From Roseibium aggregatum IAM 12614 (lineage in GTDB: Bacteria; Pseudomonadota; Alphaproteobacteria; Rhizobiales; Stappiaceae): a stretch of DNA of 64,000 nt. The notes below the pieces were generated by a model. The model worked only from the letters and a program-made list of their open reading frames with translations. It made no database searches and was not told where the DNA came from. Location of the stretch: the NCBI RefSeq assembly GCF_000168975.1, contig NZ_AAUW01000007.1, positions 1-64,000 on the forward strand, read 5' to 3'. The position numbers were made by a program, and so were the translations under genes. Below are positions 54,837-63,121 of the stretch, in pieces; position 1 is the stretch's first letter, and each line of letters begins with the position of its first letter.

Positions 54837-55347
54837 GCCGCGATACAAACCACCGACCGAAGACCGGCTGATCAAGTCTGCGCTTCATTATCTGGAACGC
54901 TATGCAACATCAGCGGCCAATCTCCGCAAGGTTCTCGAACGCAAGGTTATGAAAGCCTGTATGAGCCTTGATCTCGAACCGGCAGACTATTCGGATCAGA
55001 TCGACGCCGTCGTTGAAAAATGCGTTCAGACAGGTCTCGTCAACGACAAAACCTATGCGGAAACCAAAACCGCCGGTCTGCGGCGGCGGGGTGGATCAAC
55101 CCGTAAAATCGAAGCGCAGCTCGCTGCCAAGGGTGTCGACAAAACCACAATCCAGACCGTCTTGGAGCAGGACGAAAACAGTGACCAAGACGCTGCACGG
55201 ATCTTTGCAAGACGCAGACGTCTTGGACCATTCAGAACAACACCAGCACGCGACGACCGCCGCGAAAAAGATCTGGCAGCCTTGTGCCGCGCCGGATTTT
55301 CCTACGAGATCGCGCGTAAGGTGATCGACGGATCCGAAGATGACTGA
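54826..55347 (+). CDS. recX: RecX-family regulatory protein
   Basis: The 173-residue helical protein has RecX tandem three-helix repeats: LIKSALHYLERYATSAANLRKVLERKV, LVNDKTYAETKTAGLRRRGGSTRKIEAQLAAKGV and DLAALCRAGFSYEIARKVID. RecX-type proteins cap and inhibit RecA filaments. It is not adjacent to recA here, which is common in alphaproteobacteria. It is the last gene of the rlpA-to-recX run before the insertion sequences. Confidence 0.88.
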   Translation: MAGKPRYKPPTEDRLIKSALHYLERYATSAANLRKVLERKVMKACMSLDLEPADYSDQIDAVVEKCVQTGLVNDKTYAETKTAGLRRRGGSTRKIEAQLAAKGVDKTTIQTVLEQDENSDQDAARIFARRRRLGPFRTTPARDDRREKDLAALCRAGFSYEIARKVIDGSEDD

Positions 55348-55515
55348 GCTGTGCCACAGAACAGAAGATCGCGCAAAAAAACGATGCGCTTTCTAAAGCT
55401 GTCCTCAAGCGTCAACCGAATGCTGCGGCTAACACACTGACAAACCGCGACAAACCTACTCTAGTAAATTTGTTCCATAATATTGATTATGCGAATTACA
55501 TGTGTAAGCGCCGGA

Positions 55516-56983
55516 CTAAAATGTCTCACATATGCAATTCAAAAATGTCACGCTTCCCGCGTCCTTCAGGTTATCGGGAGCATGGACATGGGATGGGTTT
55601 TGATGAGTGAGCGTGATTTGAATCGGGTCGAGATCCTGGCGCAGGTCGAAGATGGCCACGTTGGCGTCACGACGGCGGCCAACCTGATGAACATGTCGAG
55701 ACGGCACGTCTATCGTCTGCTGGACCGGTTCCGGTCCGAAGGTCCTGGCGGGATCCGTCACCGGGCTCGTGGCCGCCGCCCGAACAACGCCATCCATCCC
55801 GCCAAGCGTGAGTATGCGATGACAATGGTGCGAGAGCGCTATGAGGACTTCGGACCGACGCTGGCGGCTGAGATGCTTCTGGAACATCACGGTTTCAAGG
55901 TCGGCCGGGAGACGCTGCGCCAGTGGATGATCGAGGACGGCCTGTGGCTGTCCCGCAAGCAACGCCGGCGGTTTCATCAACCACGATTGCGCCGGGAATG
56001 TTTCGGCGAGCTGGTACAGATCGATGGTAGTGAGCACCGCTGGTTTGAGGACAGAGGCGATCCCTGCACGCTGCTGGTTTTTATTGATGATGCGACCAGT
56101 ACCTTGATGGAATTACGCTTTGTGCGATCAGAAAGCGCCTTCAGCTATTTCGAGGCACTGGACTCCTATCTGACCCATCACGGCCGACCTGTTGCGTTCT
56201 ACTCCGACAAGCATTCGGTGTTCAGGGTCAACAAGTCGGAGGTCAAAGGAGGCCAAGGCATGACCCAGTTCGGCCGGGCCTTGTCGGAGCTCAACATCGA
56301 GATTCTGTGCGCCAATTCCAGCCAGGCCAAGGGCCGCGTCGAGCGGGCCAACCGCACCCTTCAGGACCGTTTGGTCAAGGCCCTGAGGCTGGCTGACATC
56401 GGCACGATCGAAGATGCAAACGCGTTCCTGCCAACATTCATCGAGCGCTACAACGCGCAGTTTTCCAAGGTTCCGGCACGGTCTGACAATCTTCATCGGG
56501 CGCTGAACGTGGAGCCGGACCGGCTTCAGGATATACTGTGCTGGAAGGAAAAACGCTATGTGACCGCACAACTTGCGGTTTCCTACGAGCGCAAGCGGCT
56601 GATCCTGGAAGAGAACGAGGTGACCAGCGCCCTGCCCGGCAAATATGTCGAGACGCGCCAATTTGCTGACGGTTGTCTTGAGGTGCTCTGGAACGGAGTT
56701 TCGTTGCCGTTCAAGGTGTTCGACAAAGACCAGCGGGTTTCGCATGCGGCAATTACCGAGAACAAGCGTCTCGGCGATGTCCTGTCCTGGGTGAAGGAAC
56801 AGCAGGATGCCAACCTGCCTCCGCCGAAGGTCAAGTCGTCGAGCGAGAAAGGCGGCTACAAACGTCGGGGAAAGAGGCGTGGACGGCCGAGCCTGTTTGA
56901 CGATCCGAAGTACATTGCCAAGCGGCAGAAAAAGGGATCGAAGATTGAGCGGCGGAATGAGGAGACGGACCTCGTTTGAGGCA
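55516..56983 (+). mobile_element. ISNCY-type insertion sequence, left end intact, right end not found
   Basis: The left end has two subterminal repeats, AAAATGTCTCACA (55518) and AAAAATGTCACGCTT (55541), whose ATGTC cores are exactly 24 bp apart, the same spacing as the repeats of the second element at 57913/57937. The transposase gene follows. No inverted copy (TGTGAGACATTTT) was found downstream before the second element, so the right end seems lost or replaced, and the right boundary given is only the transposase end. Confidence 0.65.
55588..56979 (+). CDS. ISNCY-family transposase, copy 1
   Basis: The product is about 463 residues. An N-terminal helix-turn-helix (VTTAANLMNMSRRHVYRLLDRFR, with GPGGIRHRARGRRPNN) leads to an rve-type DDE integrase core: first Asp in ELVQIDGSEHRWFED, second in PVAFYSDKHSVF, Glu in KGRVERANRTLQDRLVKAL. 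The C-terminal region ends in a basic stretch (YKRRGKRRGRPS). Start chosen at 55588, 7 bp after GGGAG. It resembles the second transposase throughout but is clearly diverged, so it is a different IS, not a duplicate. The frame is intact. Confidence 0.9.
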   Translation: MGWVLMSERDLNRVEILAQVEDGHVGVTTAANLMNMSRRHVYRLLDRFRSEGPGGIRHRARGRRPNNAIHPAKREYAMTMVRERYEDFGPTLAAEMLLEHHGFKVGRETLRQWMIEDGLWLSRKQRRRFHQPRLRRECFGELVQIDGSEHRWFEDRGDPCTLLVFIDDATSTLMELRFVRSESAFSYFEALDSYLTHHGRPVAFYSDKHSVFRVNKSEVKGGQGMTQFGRALSELNIEILCANSSQAKGRVERANRTLQDRLVKALRLADIGTIEDANAFLPTFIERYNAQFSKVPARSDNLHRALNVEPDRLQDILCWKEKRYVTAQLAVSYERKRLILEENEVTSALPGKYVETRQFADGCLEVLWNGVSLPFKVFDKDQRVSHAAITENKRLGDVLSWVKEQQDANLPPPKVKSSSEKGGYKRRGKRRGRPSLFDDPKYIAKRQKKGSKIERRNEETDLV

Positions 56984-57712
56984 TCAACTCAGGCGGCGAC
57001 TGCCAACCTCGGGGTCGCTTTCAAGGCGCAGCGATGCCTGCCAGAGAGGTGTTTTGTAGTAGGTACCCTCTTCGAAAAGACCAAGGCCGTTGCGGTCATG
57101 GCGTAGAAGACCCAGCCAGCACAAGGGTCTGAGAACGTTAAGGCGGATCATATATTTCCTGTCATTGAAGTCGGGGTCGTATTTGTCCGTTTCTTCCCAC
57201 CCGTACAGCACGTTCAAAAGATTACTCAAGGAGCAGCCGGCTTCGGCCTCGAGATTGAGTACATTGAGAAAAACGTGCCAAAAGTGATGTAGAGTATCCG
57301 TTCGCTCTAAATAAGGTGTGTGGTTGAAGCGGTACAGGTAGACAGGTGCGACGAGGTCGAACAGGTCACGTGGACGCTCTGCGAGACTAACGCCGGCTTT
57401 GGTGGCCTTGAGAAGCCCCTTTGACCGTCGCAGCAGTTTGAAGTGCTTGAGCAAGGCGTGTATTGGCCACAAGGGTGGCATATCCTGTTCATTCAGGACC
57501 TTGTTGACGACATAGAGTTCCTTGACGGTGTACTCTGGCCAGTTGAAGGCGTCTGCAGCCCAGGTGACGAACTTTCGGTTTAAAGCTCCCGACTGCGTCA
57601 GGCCGATGCCCTGGTTGTCATGCGCATAGCACAAGCTTAACGCCATACCTCGAATGAGCGGCGAATACTCGGCGAGATCAATATCTGAGCGCAGGGAGAT
57701 CATTGGGTCCAT
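56984..57712 (-). CDS. Unrecognised protein between two insertion sequences
   Basis: The 242-residue product is of unknown family. It starts MDPMISLRSDIDLAEYSPLIRGMALSLCYAHDN and contains LTQSGALNRKFVTWAADAFNWPEY, ELYVVNKVLNEQDMPPLWPIHALLKHFKLLR and, near the end, LNVLRPLCWLGLLRHDRNG. It appears soluble and alpha-helical, with no signal peptide or catalytic motif I can name. The winged-helix-like look of parts is only an impression. Its stop is 4 bp from the stop of transposase 1 (convergent), so it may be cargo or a chromosomal gene truncating the IS. Confidence 0.7.
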   Translation of the reverse strand: MDPMISLRSDIDLAEYSPLIRGMALSLCYAHDNQGIGLTQSGALNRKFVTWAADAFNWPEYTVKELYVVNKVLNEQDMPPLWPIHALLKHFKLLRRSKGLLKATKAGVSLAERPRDLFDLVAPVYLYRFNHTPYLERTDTLHHFWHVFLNVLNLEAEAGCSLSNLLNVLYGWEETDKYDPDFNDRKYMIRLNVLRPLCWLGLLRHDRNGLGLFEEGTYYKTPLWQASLRLESDPEVGSRRLS

Positions 57713-57839
57713 GGCATCACGCTAGGGTGCCCAGAAGCTCCAATCAATCCCCTGCCCGCAAGGCTTCCCCGACCTGCGATATGTGGGGTCTCCGGGCGGT
57801 CAGCCTTGCTCCTGCCCTGCCCGGTTCACCGCCCTGTTT

Positions 57840-57875
57840 GTGACCGTTCTGCCCGGCACAAATCGTGACCATTCT
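57840..57875. repeat. Paired repeats resembling the end of a third related IS
   Basis: GTGACCGTTCT (57840) and GTGACCATTCT (57865) lie 25 bp apart, similar to the 24-bp subterminal pairs of the two complete left ends. Read on the minus strand they give AGAATGGTCAC and AGAACGGTCAC. This may be the surviving end of another element pointing left. Confidence 0.4.
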
Positions 57876-57907
57876 CGCTAGTGACAACAACATGTATAGC
57901 AGCCATT

Positions 57908-59562
57908 TAGTAATGCGACACTTGGGCCAGTTAGAGATGCGACACTTCCCGTCCGTCTAACGCTGGTCAATGTCAACGTTGGGAGGAAGACTGGCCCCGA
58001 CACGCCTGAGTGCTGACGGAGCCGCCATGTCTTTGATCACCATGTCGCAACATGAATTGAACCGGCTGGAAGCCATCCAGAAGATCCGCAATCGAAGATT
58101 GAGTGTCGTTGACGCTGCCAGGCTGCTGAGCCTCAGTCGAAGCCAGGTTCATCGTCTCTTGCAGGCTTACGAGCGTGACGGTGCCGCTGGTCTTGTTTCC
58201 GGCAAGCGTGGTCGACCCAGCAACCGGCGTCACAGTGAAGAGTTTCGCAATGCCGTCCTTGATCTGGTGCGAGAGCGGTATCACGACTTCGGTCCGACTC
58301 TGGCCCGTGAGAAGCTGCTCGAGCTTCATCAGATTGCCGTCGGCAAAGAGACCTTGCGCCAATGGATGACCGAAGCCGGTATTTGGACATCGCGGCGCGA
58401 ACGCAAGCAGCGGCTCTTTCAGCCACGCGGCCGGCGTGATTGCTTCGGCGAGCTGATCCAGATCGATGGTTCGCATCACTGGTGGTTCGAGAACCGCGGT
58501 CCCAAATGTGCCTTGCTCGTCTACATCGACGACGCGACCGGCAAGCTGCTACATCTGCGGTTTGCGTTATCCGAGAACACCTTCGACTACCTCCAGGCAA
58601 CCAAGGCCTATCTGGAACAATGGGGAAAGCCGCTTGCATTCTACAGCGACAAGCATGGGGTTTTCCGGACTACACATGCATCCGAGACGGACCGGACGAG
58701 CGGGCTGACGCAATTCGGCCGTGCGCTTTACGAACTCAACATCGACATCATCTGCGCCAATACCCCGCAGGCCAAAGGCCGGGTCGAGCGCGCCAACCGG
58801 ACCCTTCAGGACCGGCTGGTGAAGGAACTGCGATTGCGCGGTATCAACATGCTTGAAGAGGCCAACGCTTTCGCACCGGAGTTCATTGCGGATTTCAATG
58901 GCCGTTTTGGCAAGGAACCGCGCAATCCCAAGGACATGCACCGGCCCTTGGCTGCTCATGAGAACCTGGATGGTGCAATGTGTCGGAAGGAGGTCCGCAC
59001 GGTGTCGCAGGCCCTGACGCTGCGCTATGAGAAGGTGATTTTCATTCTGGATCCTACGGATTACGCCAAGACGCTGCCCCGCCAGAAGGTGATCGTCTGT
59101 GACTATCCCGATGGCCGCCTGGAGATCGTGCACGAAGGCACCCTTCTGCCATACAGAACCTTCGATACCTTGCGCTCCGTTCACAGAACCAGAGTGGTTG
59201 AGAACAAGCGATTGGGCGACATCCTGTCGGTCGTGGCGGCGATGCAGGAAGGCCGGGAGCAGAACCGGCGTCGGCACGGCCCTTCTCGTGCCGGTCAGAA
59301 GGATCACATGTTCGGCATCCCGGACGGCAGCGTGAGCAACGGATATCAGAAGCGCGGCCGCAAGCCCGGACGCCGAACGGATTTCACCAACGACCCTGAA
59401 GTGAACGCAAGACGGCAGAAAGCGCTCGCTAGGATGCAGGCTGCTGAATAATCCGGATGTGGCATAAACCCGCCCCCTCACCTCCCTTGCAACCCGGCCC
59501 AGCCGGTCGGATCGGGTGCTGACCGCTTCAGCGAGCGGCAAAGTCTGAGTGTCGCATTTCTA
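57908..59562 (+). mobile_element. Complete ISNCY-type insertion sequence
   Basis: The element has 15-bp terminal inverted repeats with 14 matches: TAGTAATGCGACACT at 57908-57922 and, inverted, TAGAAATGCGACACT at 59548-59562. A second internal copy of ATGCGACACTT is at 57937, 24 bp inside the left one. It is about 1.65 kb with one transposase gene. No target duplication is evident in the flanks. Confidence 0.82.
58027..59451 (+). CDS. ISNCY-family transposase, copy 2
   Basis: The 474-residue transposase has a helix-turn-helix (LSVVDAARLLSLSRSQVHRLLQAYERDG, AAGLVSGKRGRPSNRR) and a DDE core with Asp in ELIQIDGSHHWWFEN, Asp in PLAFYSDKHGVFR and Glu in KGRVERANRTLQDRLVKEL. The C-terminus is basic. 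ATG 58027 follows GGAG; an in-frame ATG at 57970 would add 19 residues. The frame is complete and the ends are present, so the element could be active. Confidence 0.92.
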   Translation: MSLITMSQHELNRLEAIQKIRNRRLSVVDAARLLSLSRSQVHRLLQAYERDGAAGLVSGKRGRPSNRRHSEEFRNAVLDLVRERYHDFGPTLAREKLLELHQIAVGKETLRQWMTEAGIWTSRRERKQRLFQPRGRRDCFGELIQIDGSHHWWFENRGPKCALLVYIDDATGKLLHLRFALSENTFDYLQATKAYLEQWGKPLAFYSDKHGVFRTTHASETDRTSGLTQFGRALYELNIDIICANTPQAKGRVERANRTLQDRLVKELRLRGINMLEEANAFAPEFIADFNGRFGKEPRNPKDMHRPLAAHENLDGAMCRKEVRTVSQALTLRYEKVIFILDPTDYAKTLPRQKVIVCDYPDGRLEIVHEGTLLPYRTFDTLRSVHRTRVVENKRLGDILSVVAAMQEGREQNRRRHGPSRAGQKDHMFGIPDGSVSNGYQKRGRKPGRRTDFTNDPEVNARRQKALARMQAAE

Positions 59563-59735
59563 TCGGGCCGACGATGTCGCGTCCCTAATCAGCTTTGACA
59601 ACATGTGAGCAACCGACCGGATCCGTAAGTTCCCTCAGGCTTAGCGTTGGGAACACGACATCTCCGCCGGTTTTCTCAAATCCGGTGACAGGCTATGCCG
59701 ACAAAAGACCGAACGCCGAATTTGAACCTCTGCAG

Positions 59736-60278
59736 TCAGCACAAACGTTTCAGAACGAAGTCCGCACGGCTTTTGACGTCAATCTTTGGCAAAATGATTG
59801 TGTGATAACCTAACTGCTCGAAAGCCTCGAGCAAGCGCTGATATTCTGCAAGAGCCTCGTCAAAATGATGCTGACGTTCGCTGTCCGTCTCGTAGATCTC
59901 CGGCCAAGGCGGAGTAAGAAAAACCTGGCGATGAAACCGGCCCGTTTTGCTCAGACTATCTGATGCGGCTGTCCCGGTTGCGTGCTCCAGCGCGACGGCT
60001 GCATCGATAAGGCCACGGTCGAAAAAGACCCAGCGATCCGCACTGGAAAAACGCTCCCTGTCTCGGGATGACATGTCGATAGCTCGCCGCGCGAAAGCCT
60101 CAAGATCGATCCACGGAAGCGCCTTGCCTTCGCCGCGCTGTTCTTCCGCGACAATCCTGCGGCCCGGCTCTGGGACAGTCTGAAAGCCGCGGCTGGCAAG
60201 TTCCGCCAAAAGCGTCGATTTTCCTCCACCAGAACATCCGGAAAGAACGACGTGCCGGCTGAAAGTGTAACTTTGCAT
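59736..60278 (-). CDS. AAA_28-type P-loop ATPase/kinase
   Basis: The 180-residue protein has a P-loop VVLSGCSGGGKSTLLAELASRG near residue 10, then VPEPGRRIVAEEQ, WVFFDRGLIDAAVALEHATG (Walker-B-like) and a C-terminal HTIILPKIDVKSRADFVL. It matches small predicted ATPases of the AAA_28 family, often NadR-like kinases of unknown substrate. ATG 60278 has AGGA 7 bp upstream. It is a single gene between the IS and the APH-like gene. Confidence 0.85.
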   Translation of the reverse strand: MQSYTFSRHVVLSGCSGGGKSTLLAELASRGFQTVPEPGRRIVAEEQRGEGKALPWIDLEAFARRAIDMSSRDRERFSSADRWVFFDRGLIDAAVALEHATGTAASDSLSKTGRFHRQVFLTPPWPEIYETDSERQHHFDEALAEYQRLLEAFEQLGYHTIILPKIDVKSRADFVLKRLC

Positions 60279-60376
60279 CAAAATTTCCTGTTGGATAAGA
60301 TCTGCCCCCACGACATCGAATTGCCGCTCAAAACACGCCTACAAGCCCTTGTTGAACAACGATCATTTATGGGGAG

Positions 60377-61261
60377 CTATGTGTCATTGCAGATTGCCTG
60401 CAAGGCTCTGGCTTGCGTCCCATCGGTGTCGGGACTTGAAAGACCAGACAGGCAAACCAGAGCTTTCCAGAGCGCCCACGCTCTCGCCCTCTGCCAGGTC
60501 TGCTTGTCTGTTGCGCAAGCATCTCGGAAGGCTTTTCGGCCCTCGTCCCCGAAATAGGTCCAGGCCATAACGAAGTCACAGGCCGGGTCGCCAATGCCGC
60601 AGCATCCGAAATCTATGAGCGCTTTAACGGAGTTATCGGCGACGATGACATTGCCAACCGCAACGTCTCCATGAAACCAGACCGGCCTGTCTGTCCAGGC
60701 CGATGTCATACCCTGTTGCCAGATGTCGAGGCATCTCGCCTTGTCGACTTTTCCTTCAAGGATGTCCAGGCTCTGTTGCACTTCGTCTCCATAGACGCTT
60801 GGGTGGCACCCTCGATAAAACGAGTGCCTCCCCGCAAGCGGGCCATTCCCTGCCTCGATGGCTCTCAATTCACAAAGAACGCGGCCGAGAGACGTCGCAA
60901 ACGCCTCCTGATCTACGTCTTCGGCGGATTCCAGGGTTTCTCCGACGATCCAACGCCGGATCGACCAAGGCAGGGGAAAAGCGTCGGACGGCGCACCGAC
61001 AGCAACCACACTCGGCACTTCTGCAGACAGATGATCGCCGAGAACCGCCAAGGCTTCTGCTTCCTTCCTCACGGCAACGGCATAGGACGCATTGCTCGGC
61101 AAGCGCACAGAAAGCGCTTCGCCAAGCCTGAAGGTGACATTGTCCCAGCCCTGCTTCCTGACGGGCTCAATCGGTAAATGGCTCAGATGAGGAAACTGCT
61201 GATGAAGGAGCTTCGCCACCGTGTTTTCGTCAATTTCCATTTGCGTTTCCAGCACCGGCAT
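60377..61261 (-). CDS. Aminoglycoside phosphotransferase (APH) family kinase
   Basis: The 294-residue protein-kinase-fold enzyme has an N-lobe with NVTFRLGEALSVRLPSNASYAVAVRKEAEAL, Brenner motif WFHGDVAVGNVIVA near residue 197 (catalytic Asp and Asn) and the metal-binding ALIDFGCCGIGDPACDFVMAW. Relatives phosphorylate aminoglycosides, macrolides, choline or sugars, so resistance is possible but not established. A later in-frame ATG lies 7 codons in. Confidence 0.88.
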   Translation of the reverse strand: MPVLETQMEIDENTVAKLLHQQFPHLSHLPIEPVRKQGWDNVTFRLGEALSVRLPSNASYAVAVRKEAEALAVLGDHLSAEVPSVVAVGAPSDAFPLPWSIRRWIVGETLESAEDVDQEAFATSLGRVLCELRAIEAGNGPLAGRHSFYRGCHPSVYGDEVQQSLDILEGKVDKARCLDIWQQGMTSAWTDRPVWFHGDVAVGNVIVADNSVKALIDFGCCGIGDPACDFVMAWTYFGDEGRKAFRDACATDKQTWQRARAWALWKALVCLSGLSSPDTDGTQARALQAICNDT

Positions 61262-61446
61262 TCAAGACGTCACCTCACGGAAAACCTGGCGGTGCTCCAA
61301 TGCCCTATGACACGTGCCTCGCGAACATCCTCAAGTTATTGTTCTTGAATTGCAGTTGCATCACACAGCTTGGACTTCGGGAAAGTTGCGCGATGTGACG
61401 GGCACAAAGCCGTCCTGCATCGGTAATCATATGATATGTAACGTCC

Positions 61447-61947
61447 ATGTCTGAGACTGATCGCTACGCTTTCCGAAAGGTGACTCCAGCCGATTTTGGT
61501 CTGCTGACCGGGTGGCAGTCCCAGCCGCATGTGCGGAAATGGTGGGACACGGTTGAGCCCTACACCGAGCAAAAACTCAAAGACCCGCGGGTAAGACGAT
61601 GGATTGTCTCTATCGCTGAGCGCCCCTTTGCCTACATTCAGGACTACATGGTCCATGGTTGGGAAGATCATCATTTTTACGAGCTTCCAAAAGGCGCTCG
61701 TGGCATCGACCAGTATATTGGAGAGCCTGACCTGACCGGCAATGGTCATGGCCCGGCTTTCATTTCGCAGCACTTGAGGACACTGTTTGAAGAAGGCGCC
61801 CCGGTCGTTGCAACCGATCCTCACCCGGATAACTCTCGTGCCATCTCGGCGTACAGGAAGGCAGGATTTCGGGAGTTCGGGCAGCCTCAGGAAACACCTT
61901 GGGGCCTGATACGCCCCATGATGATAGGTGCGAAACACTCAGCATAG
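61447..61947 (+). CDS. GNAT acetyltransferase, AAC(6')-like
   Basis: The 166-residue GNAT-fold protein has the pattern FRKVTPADFGLLTGWQSQPHVRKWWD, RGIDQYIGEPDLTGNGHGPAFISQHLR (acetyl-CoA loop) and VVATDPHPDNSRAISAYRKAGFREFG. This is the layout of aminoglycoside 6'-N-acetyltransferases of the AAC(6')-Ib/II group and of related acetyltransferases. Its place close to an APH-family kinase suggests a drug-modification role, but a different amine substrate is equally possible. No strong ribosome site is seen at this start. Confidence 0.82.
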   Translation: MSETDRYAFRKVTPADFGLLTGWQSQPHVRKWWDTVEPYTEQKLKDPRVRRWIVSIAERPFAYIQDYMVHGWEDHHFYELPKGARGIDQYIGEPDLTGNGHGPAFISQHLRTLFEEGAPVVATDPHPDNSRAISAYRKAGFREFGQPQETPWGLIRPMMIGAKHSA

Positions 61948-62035
61948 TGTTTTCCAGAGCCCCCCCTCTCCTCCCGGTCCGTTCCAGGTTGAACTGGCGT
62001 TACAAAACGCGTCTGTTGTGTCTGCCGGTACACAA

Positions 62036-62857
62036 TCAGTCGGTTCGTGGCATCTGTCCCTTTGCAGCAACCAGACTGTATGTCATGGGCACCTGAGCCT
62101 CGCGGTTTTCATAAAGGTCGTATTCCGGCTCACGAATTGAATGCCCGCATTCTTTCAATTCAATGATTTGCAGCCCGGACACTGCGGCGGCACTGACAAT
62201 TTCACCGAGTGAATGAATGAACCAATAACCGGTTTCCCCCTTGCCGTGGTTCTTGCCATCGTAACTGATGGCGTCGGATACCGGTTGAGGCCGACGGTCG
62301 AAATAACTGAATGCAGGTTCGTATGGCGTCTTGCTGTCCGGATCGAACATTTCGAGAAACGGATGCGTCTCGTAGATCACCAGTGCCCCACCAGGTGTCA
62401 GGAGATCGGCCAAAATGCGGAAAAAGCCAATTAGATCAGGCATCCAGTTCAATACACCGATGGTGATAAGGGCCAAATCGTAACTGCCAACATCTTCCGG
62501 TAAATCGTAGATATCGGCTTCCAGGAAGCGAGGTGCCAAATCGGCTGCGGCAGCGAGCTGGCGGGCTTGCGCCAGAAACTCACCGGATTGATCAATCCCC
62601 AGTACCGGCCGAATGCCAAGGGACGCAAGTGACAACAACTCGCGGGCGTTGTTGCAACCAATTTGAACGGCTGTTTTTCCTCTCGGATCCAAACGTTTCA
62701 AAGTCGCTGTCAGGTGCTCGTCCAGCAGGTTGAACCCGGGTTTCGAAGCCTTCTCCAGCAAAAGGTTCCAATGCTCTCCACTGCCGTGAAGCGATGCTGA
62801 AGCATTCCAGGCCGCCTTGTTTGCTGAGGTATATGTTTTACGAAGATCGGTTTTCAT
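62036..62857 (-). CDS. Class I SAM-dependent methyltransferase
   Basis: The 273-residue protein has a Rossmann methyltransferase core: motif I TAVQIGCNNARELLSLASLG, the acidic end of strand 2 in VLGIDQSGEFLAQAR, motif II-like DIYDLPEDVGSYDLALITIGVLNWMPD and LLTPGGALVIYETHPFLEMF. Motif I reads QIGCNNAR rather than the usual glycine-rich ExGxGxG. The substrate is unknown; it is likely a small molecule. Confidence 0.85.
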   Translation of the reverse strand: MKTDLRKTYTSANKAAWNASASLHGSGEHWNLLLEKASKPGFNLLDEHLTATLKRLDPRGKTAVQIGCNNARELLSLASLGIRPVLGIDQSGEFLAQARQLAAAADLAPRFLEADIYDLPEDVGSYDLALITIGVLNWMPDLIGFFRILADLLTPGGALVIYETHPFLEMFDPDSKTPYEPAFSYFDRRPQPVSDAISYDGKNHGKGETGYWFIHSLGEIVSAAAVSGLQIIELKECGHSIREPEYDLYENREAQVPMTYSLVAAKGQMPRTD

Positions 62858-63121
62858 TTCACGAATTTCTTGAGAAGATTTTTGGTGTCAGAAGGTCTGA
62901 TTCAAAGACCGTGACAGCATGACTATTGAATCGATTCAAAAGCAACGGATGCGAAACAACCAATACCATACGGTCAACATCCGACATTCATTTCCACCGC
63001 GAGCAGCATCCAGCCTGGTAAAATCCTTGCATCAGCGGACGTCAGACTTTGCGGCACCATATTATCGCGCTATCGCTGATGAGAAGTTCAATTTTCTTAT
63101 GCGATTCTACTGGAGACGTTT

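Noticed and set aside
59595..59813. 72-codon frame right of the second insertion sequence
   Set aside because: No ribosome site or domain, and it overlaps the AAA_28 gene on the other strand.
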